A DNA stretch of 8,455 nucleotides, taken from Muribaculaceae bacterium (GTDB lineage: Bacteria > Bacteroidota > Bacteroidia > Bacteroidales > Muribaculaceae). The notes beneath the pieces are model-generated. The model was not told the DNA's origin, made no database searches, and was given only the letters and a program-made list of their open reading frames with translations. Position numbers and translations under genes: made by a program. Each line of letters starts with the position of its first letter. Positions within the stretch are counted from its first letter, which is position 1. The DNA is taken from contig VSPM01000087.1 of assembly GCA_009775365.1 (NCBI GenBank), forward strand, positions 1,362-9,816, written 5' to 3'. Positions 6,582 through 8,455 of the stretch are shown here, in pieces.

Positions 6582-6621
6582 GTGCAACGGTTGCACGGAA
6601 GTGTGCAATGATTGCACACTT
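6582..6621. promoter_or_regulatory. Tandem palindromic operators at the capsid-operon promoter
   Basis: Two odd-length palindromes share the half-site GTGCAA. The first is GTGCAAC-G-GTTGCAC (6582-6596). The second spans 6599-6621 with 11 perfect base pairs around a central G (6610) and core GTGTGCAAT-G-ATTGCACAC. Their centres are 21 bp apart, two helical turns, so two dimers could bind on one face. They start a few bases upstream of the TTTG box of the leftward promoter and about 55 bp before the rightward one. This is a typical placement for a phage repressor or activator controlling late genes; the regulator is unknown, and the double-HTH gene at 7272 is a candidate. Confidence 0.75.
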
Positions 6622-6647
6622 TTTGTGTGAATTGTTTTCATACGTGT

Positions 6648-6671
6648 GATTTTTGCCCTGATTTTTGCCCT
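6648..6671 (+). repeat. Perfect 12-bp tandem duplication in the divergent promoter region
   Basis: GATTTTTGCCCT occurs twice head to tail, ending 6 bp before the TTTG box of the rightward promoter. It could be a regulator site or a chance duplication. Confidence 0.6.
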
Positions 6672-6677
6672 CTATAT

Positions 6678-6708
6678 TTTGGTATCTCAAAAGAAAGTAT
6701 TAAATTTG
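6678..6708 (+). promoter_or_regulatory. Rightward promoter for the leader RNA and 94-aa gene
   Basis: TTTG (6678-6681), 19 bp, TAAATTTG (6701-6708): a full consensus Bacteroidetes promoter. The start point should be near 6714, about 160 nt before the 94-aa gene, leaving room for the structured leader. Confidence 0.8.
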
Positions 6709-6723
6709 CGCTATCCTAAAAAA

Positions 6724-6880
6724 TTAACTGTTATGAACCCTTTAGACAAATTCCCTAAAAGATATTTGCGGCCTATGGTGCGGAGCACGGAAACGCCCCG
6801 GCGCTTGTTAACAGTTATTAGCGTAGGACACCTAAGGGCTGCATTTTTATTTAACCTCCTAAAAATTAACTGTTATGAAC
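6724..6880 (+). ncRNA. Structured leader RNA with mutually exclusive pairings (candidate attenuator)
   Basis: TTAACTGTTATGAAC occurs at 6724-6738 and again at 6866-6880; each copy contains an ATG, the second being the start of the 94-aa gene. The inverted sequence TAACAGTTA (6809-6817) can pair over 9 bp with either copy, so pairing with the second would cover that start codon. A third option is a stem of about 11 pairs (6767-6778 with 6832-6843, including G-U pairs and one A-A mismatch) followed by TTTTTATTT, like a terminator. Smaller hairpins lie inside (GTGC-GGA-GCAC at 6778-6788, CGCT with AGCG at 6802-6823). The layout suggests control by attenuation or by masking of translation. No known riboswitch class is recognised. 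Confidence 0.5.
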
Positions 6881-6891
6881 TCAGTTTATGA
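6733..6891 (+). CDS. Short leader ORF overlapping the 94-aa gene start
   Basis: A 52-codon ORF starts at the first copy of the duplicated start region, about 19 nt after the predicted transcription start, and ends at TGA 6889-6891, 17 bp inside the 94-aa gene in another frame. The predicted peptide is basic and has no recognised domain. Translating ribosomes would pass through the leader structure, so it may couple translation to the folding of the RNA. It could also be a by-product of the duplicated start sequence. Confidence 0.3.
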   Translation: MNPLDKFPKRYLRPMVRSTETPRRLLTVISVGHLRAAFLFNLLKINCYELSL

Positions 6892-7159
6892 CTACGAAGC
6901 AATCGTGGCACAGCGTGCCAACGGCTTCAACCTCGACAACATCATCAGGGTCATGGTTGATTGGAACAACCCCGAAGAGGTACGCAACGACCTCCAGACA
7001 ATCTACTTCCACGCCACGGAAGCACTCTTCGGCTATAACGGCTCAACAAGCCTCACCGATGAACTCCACTGCGCTTTCATCACAATGCGCGACCTAATCG
7101 AGGCTTTGTCAACCGCAAACGACCTCAAAGCCGCAAAACTCGCGGTAACAATCAAATAA
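6875..7159 (+). CDS. Hypothetical 94-aa acidic protein behind a structured leader
   Basis: The family is not recognised. The 94 residues start MNSVYDYEAIV and are largely predicted helical: residues 5-25, 33-52 (EEVRNDLQTIYFHATEALFG) and 59-90 (LTDELHCAFITMRDLIEA and onward). There is no signal peptide, membrane segment or metal motif. It has its own promoter, a 160-nt leader and a strong terminator 23 bp after its stop, so it is an independent unit. Its position beside the divergent phage control region suggests a small regulatory or anti-host protein, but nothing in the sequence proves this. The start at 6875 lies in the duplicated start region; an ORF in the +2 frame (6888-7097) is a shadow. 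Confidence 0.75.
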   Translation: MNSVYDYEAIVAQRANGFNLDNIIRVMVDWNNPEEVRNDLQTIYFHATEALFGYNGSTSLTDELHCAFITMRDLIEALSTANDLKAAKLAVTIK

Positions 7160-7182
7160 GCACATTTTTCTCACTTATCCCC

Positions 7183-7220
7183 AAGCCGCCCGGTGCAACG
7201 TCTCACCTCCGGGCGGCTTT
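7183..7220 (+). terminator. Strong intrinsic terminator after the 94-aa gene
   Basis: AAGCCGCCCGG pairs perfectly over 11 bp with CCGGGCGGCTT across a 15-base loop, followed by TTATAAATT. Confidence 0.92.
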
Positions 7221-7271
7221 ATAAATTACAGCCATGCCAAAGACCCCGACCGCAAAAGAAAGAATATTAAC

Positions 7272-7505
7272 ATGTCCGGCACTTTTACTCCTGCGGAAAT
7301 CGCCGAGACAATCGGCACAAGCGTTCAGTATGTCAACAAGGTTTTGAAGAATGCCACCACAAGCGAAAATAAGCCACGTTTAACGCTTCAAAGCTATGCT
7401 GCGGCACATCGTAGAGGGATAACTAAGAAAAACGATTTAGCGGCATTCTTTGGCGTTTCTCGTATGACAATAAACCGTTTTGAAAACAAGTGTAAAGCAA
7501 AGTAA
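7272..7505 (+). CDS. Small protein with two helix-turn-helix motifs; N-terminus possibly frameshifted
   Basis: The 77-residue basic protein has one HTH at about residues 6-26 (FTPAEIAETIGTSVQYVNKV) and a second at about 52-71 (KKNDLAAFFGVSRMTINRF), so it is probably a DNA-binding regulator. Upstream, an overlapping ORF from ATG 7234 begins MPKTPTAKERILT and would join this frame after a -1 shift at about 7270-7272. That would supply the first helix usual in winged-helix repressors (KERIL followed by a TPAEIA-type helix). The annotated start may therefore be a remnant, or the ATG at 7272 may be the real one after an A-rich stretch. It lies 50 bp after a terminator, with no clear promoter. The tandem palindromes at 6582-6621 are a possible target. 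Confidence 0.7.
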   Translation: MSGTFTPAEIAETIGTSVQYVNKVLKNATTSENKPRLTLQSYAAAHRRGITKKNDLAAFFGVSRMTINRFENKCKAK

Positions 7506-7537
7506 AGCGACATTTCGACCAATCAAAAAACCGAAAG

Positions 7538-7595
7538 TGAATATCTAAGTTTTCAATATTGAATACCTAAACTGAATATCTAAGTGAATATCTAA
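7538..7595 (+). repeat. Iteron-like array A (TGAATATCTAA, four copies)
   Basis: TGAATATCTAA at 7538, 7573 and 7585 and TGAATACCTAA at 7560; start-to-start spacing is 22, 13 and 12 bp. It lies directly after the double-HTH gene in a gap (7506-7717) without an ORF. Such arrays often bind a replication or regulatory protein; function is inferred. Confidence 0.65.
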
Positions 7596-7633
7596 CCACC
7601 CCCCAAGCTATTTGCAGTCATAAACCCTAAAAG

Positions 7634-7691
7634 TGTAACCCCAGTTTTACTTTAATTGTAACCCCACCTTGTAACCCCACCTGTAACCCCA
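7634..7691 (+). repeat. Iteron-like array B (TGTAACCCCA, four copies)
   Basis: TGTAACCCCA is exact at 7634, 7657, 7670 and 7682; start-to-start spacing is 23, 13 and 12 bp, almost that of array A. Both arrays start AAAGTG and have AGTTTT after the first copy, so they look like diverged copies of one block with different unit sequences. Confidence 0.7.
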
Positions 7692-7717
7692 CCCTCCAAA
7701 ATCAACTGTTCTAACAC

Positions 7718-7745
7718 AAAAATGGGGGAGCCTCTCAGCTCCCCC
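7718..7745 (-). terminator. Terminator of the 78-aa minus-strand gene
   Basis: GGGGGAGC pairs perfectly with GCTCCCCC over 8 bp (six-base loop). On the minus strand the hairpin is followed by ATTTTTG. It lies 56 bp after the stop codon at 7802. Confidence 0.8.
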
Positions 7746-7801
7746 GATAGATTCTATTCAAACGGCACTCCAAGGCCGTTCAAACAACGTTGCCGTATCG
7801 T

Positions 7802-8038
7802 TCAACCATCTACGCCACCACGCGCCCCACGAGGGACTGTGATGAGCGTAGATTGCTTTATTATAGCGCGTTTAGTCACAACGGTACCACCACCGCTCAA
7901 ACCGGCACGACGCAGGTAATCATAGCCACATCCCACCTCTTGTGGGCTTAAGACGGTAAAAATGGCCGCTATCGAGCCAAAATACAGGTCTCTGCGCTTG
8001 CCGGTGAGGTGAACGTGTATCACTTTGGTCTGTCTCAT
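7802..8038 (-). CDS. Small conserved-looking protein of unknown function (78 aa)
   Basis: From the internal start at 8038 the protein begins MRQTKVIHVHL and has 78 residues. It resembles, from memory, a small hypothetical protein common in Bacteroidales accessory DNA: a short beta strand (KVIHVHL), RRDLYFGSIAAIFTVL, an Pro-Gln-Glu turn into a helix with YDYLRRAGLSGGG, then TKRAIIKQSTLI. No catalytic or metal site is visible. An upstream ATG at 8068 would lie inside the -7 box of a strong promoter, so 8038 is chosen; the leader is about 11 nt. The gene has its own promoter and terminator, is convergent with the HTH gene, and is thus a separate unit. The basic C-terminal tail (PRGARGG) varies from what I expect and may be non-essential. 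Confidence 0.75.
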   Translation of the reverse strand: MRQTKVIHVHLTGKRRDLYFGSIAAIFTVLSPQEVGCGYDYLRRAGLSGGGTVVTKRAIIKQSTLITVPRGARGGVDG

Positions 8039-8055
8039 AATCTCTGAATTTTCCG

Positions 8056-8087
8056 CAAATATACACAAATAACCGCTATTTGCAACC
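8056..8087 (-). promoter_or_regulatory. Promoter of the 78-aa gene
   Basis: On the minus strand GGTTG (8087-8083) is followed by 19 bp and TATATTTG (8063-8056), a full Bacteroidetes promoter. It fixes the downstream start codon at 8038. Confidence 0.8.
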
Positions 8088-8118
8088 TTTTAAACTAATA
8101 ATAATTGAGAATCGACAC

Positions 8119-8165
8119 AAAAAAAACGGTGCGAAGCCGACCTTAGACCATCATCCGACCACCGT
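8119..8165 (-). terminator. Possible minus-strand terminator
   Basis: On the minus strand ACGGTG pairs with CACCGT (6 bp, 28-base loop) and is followed by eight Ts. It would end a transcript coming from the right part of the window, where no convincing gene is visible (8166-8455). Confidence 0.4.
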
Positions 8166-8173
8166 AACCGGTG

Positions 8174-8266
8174 ATGTAAACCGCCACACGCCGATCGGGC
8201 GCTCCATGTAAGCCTCATGTAAACTTATGGAGCCGAAAATTAAACCAAAATTAAAGCAATGTAAAC
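8174..8266 (+). repeat. Helically phased ATGTAAAC repeats
   Basis: ATGTAAAC at 8174, 8217 and 8259 and ATGTAAGC at 8206; spacings of 32, 11 and 42 bp are near multiples of the helical turn. GCTCCAT (8201-8207) and ATGGAGC (8227-8233) form an inverted pair around two of them. One inverted copy (GTTTACAT, 3876-3883) lies at the left end of the element. Confidence 0.45.
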
Positions 8267-8368
8267 GTTTCGTTTTTTTACACCTCCGCCCCACCTCTTC
8301 CATAACTCAAACAATCTCAAAGTATTCCATCCAAAATCGCCACTCCCCACCATTAAACGCTTCGTTTT
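8265..8368 (-). repeat. Inverted copies of the left-end AAAACGAA sites
   Basis: On the minus strand AAAACGAAACGT (8276-8265) is identical to the left-end site at 3849-3860, and AAAACGAAGCGTT (8368-8356) is identical to the left-end site at 4035-4047. Orientation is inverted, as expected for opposite ends of a transposable element. No gene is supported in 8069-8455; a 63-codon minus ORF there overlaps these sites and is probably not coding. Confidence 0.6.
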
Positions 8369-8455
8369 ATGCCCCTCATCAGATCGCTTTTTACGCAATC
8401 CTTTCCATATGGAAAATACGGAGAAGACCATTCTTTGTATTGTGTCAAGGTTGCG

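Larger units (their letters stand above)
3794..8455. mobile_element. Putative Mu-like transposable phage or phage-derived element inserted in DUF3987 (right border not seen)
   Basis: The DUF3987 frame breaks exactly where TGTAATCCGC begins (3794). Mu-type and related DDE elements begin with TG and carry several transposase-binding sites per end; here AAAACGAA-type sites lie at 3804, 3827, 3849 and 4035, and inverted ones at 8265 and 8356. The cargo is phage-like: a Mu gpI-like protease/scaffold, a capsid protein and small regulators. No transposase, terminase, portal or tail gene lies in the window, and the missing half of DUF3987 does not resume before 8455. The element therefore either continues to the right as a larger prophage or ends near the right edge as a small element lacking its own transposase. 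The left border is well supported; the identity is inferred. Confidence 0.5.

Noticed and set aside
6582..6621. Intrinsic terminator
   Set aside because: The second palindrome is followed by TTTTT on the plus strand, but only a single-base loop separates its arms and it repeats with fixed spacing at a promoter, which fits an operator better.
7538..7691. CRISPR array
   Set aside because: Repeats are only 10-11 bp with 1-12 bp between them, too short for repeat-spacer units, and no cas gene is near.
8240..8431. 63-codon minus-strand ORF at the right edge
   Set aside because: It overlaps both putative transposase sites, has low-complexity basic composition and no recognisable promoter; likely non-coding end DNA.
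3794..8455. Simple insertion sequence
   Set aside because: No transposase ORF is found between the borders, and the cargo is phage head genes and regulators.

Overview
The window looks like DNA from a gut-type Bacteroidales (Bacteroides/Muribaculaceae-like). Promoters fit the Bacteroidetes pattern (a TTG/TTTG box, 19-20 bp, then TAnnTTTG), most start codons lack a Shine-Dalgarno sequence, and the gene families (Bacteroides-type tyrosine integrase, MerR-like HTH, DUF3987 P-loop protein, Bacteroidetes-phage capsid) are typical of that group. No ribosomal or tRNA gene is present, so the genus is not fixed.

Region 1 (1-3793) is the integrase end of an integrative mobilizable element. A 38-codon tail of what looks like a large methylase/helicase protein enters from the left. 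A complete tyrosine recombinase follows with its own promoter and terminator. About 1 kb then holds no convincing gene but carries a diverged ~100 bp direct duplication with two matching promoter-like pairs and two large inverted repeats. Next come an HTH protein and a DUF3987 NTPase gene, overlapping by ATGA, the usual int-HTH-DUF3987 start of these elements. DUF3987 is cut after about 228 codons.

Region 2 (from 3794 to the right edge) appears to be a second mobile element inserted in DUF3987. Its left border begins TGTAATCC and is followed by repeated AAAACGAA-type sites. Inverted versions of the same sites recur at 8265-8368. This resembles the multi-site ends of Mu-like transposable phages. 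Between them, on the minus strand, lies a compact three-gene operon (Mu gpI-like prohead protease/scaffold, major capsid protein, small HTH-like protein) closed by terminators. Its promoter carries two tandem palindromic operators 21 bp apart. A divergent plus-strand promoter drives a structured leader RNA, a short leader ORF and a 94-aa protein that ends at a strong terminator. After that come a 77-aa double-HTH protein, two iteron-like repeat arrays with nearly the same spacing, and a minus-strand 78-aa protein with promoter and terminator.

No transposase, terminase, portal or tail gene is visible. Either the window shows one end of a Mu-like prophage whose remainder lies to the right, or it holds a reduced, capsid-encoding element moved by enzymes supplied in trans. 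The sequence here cannot decide between these.
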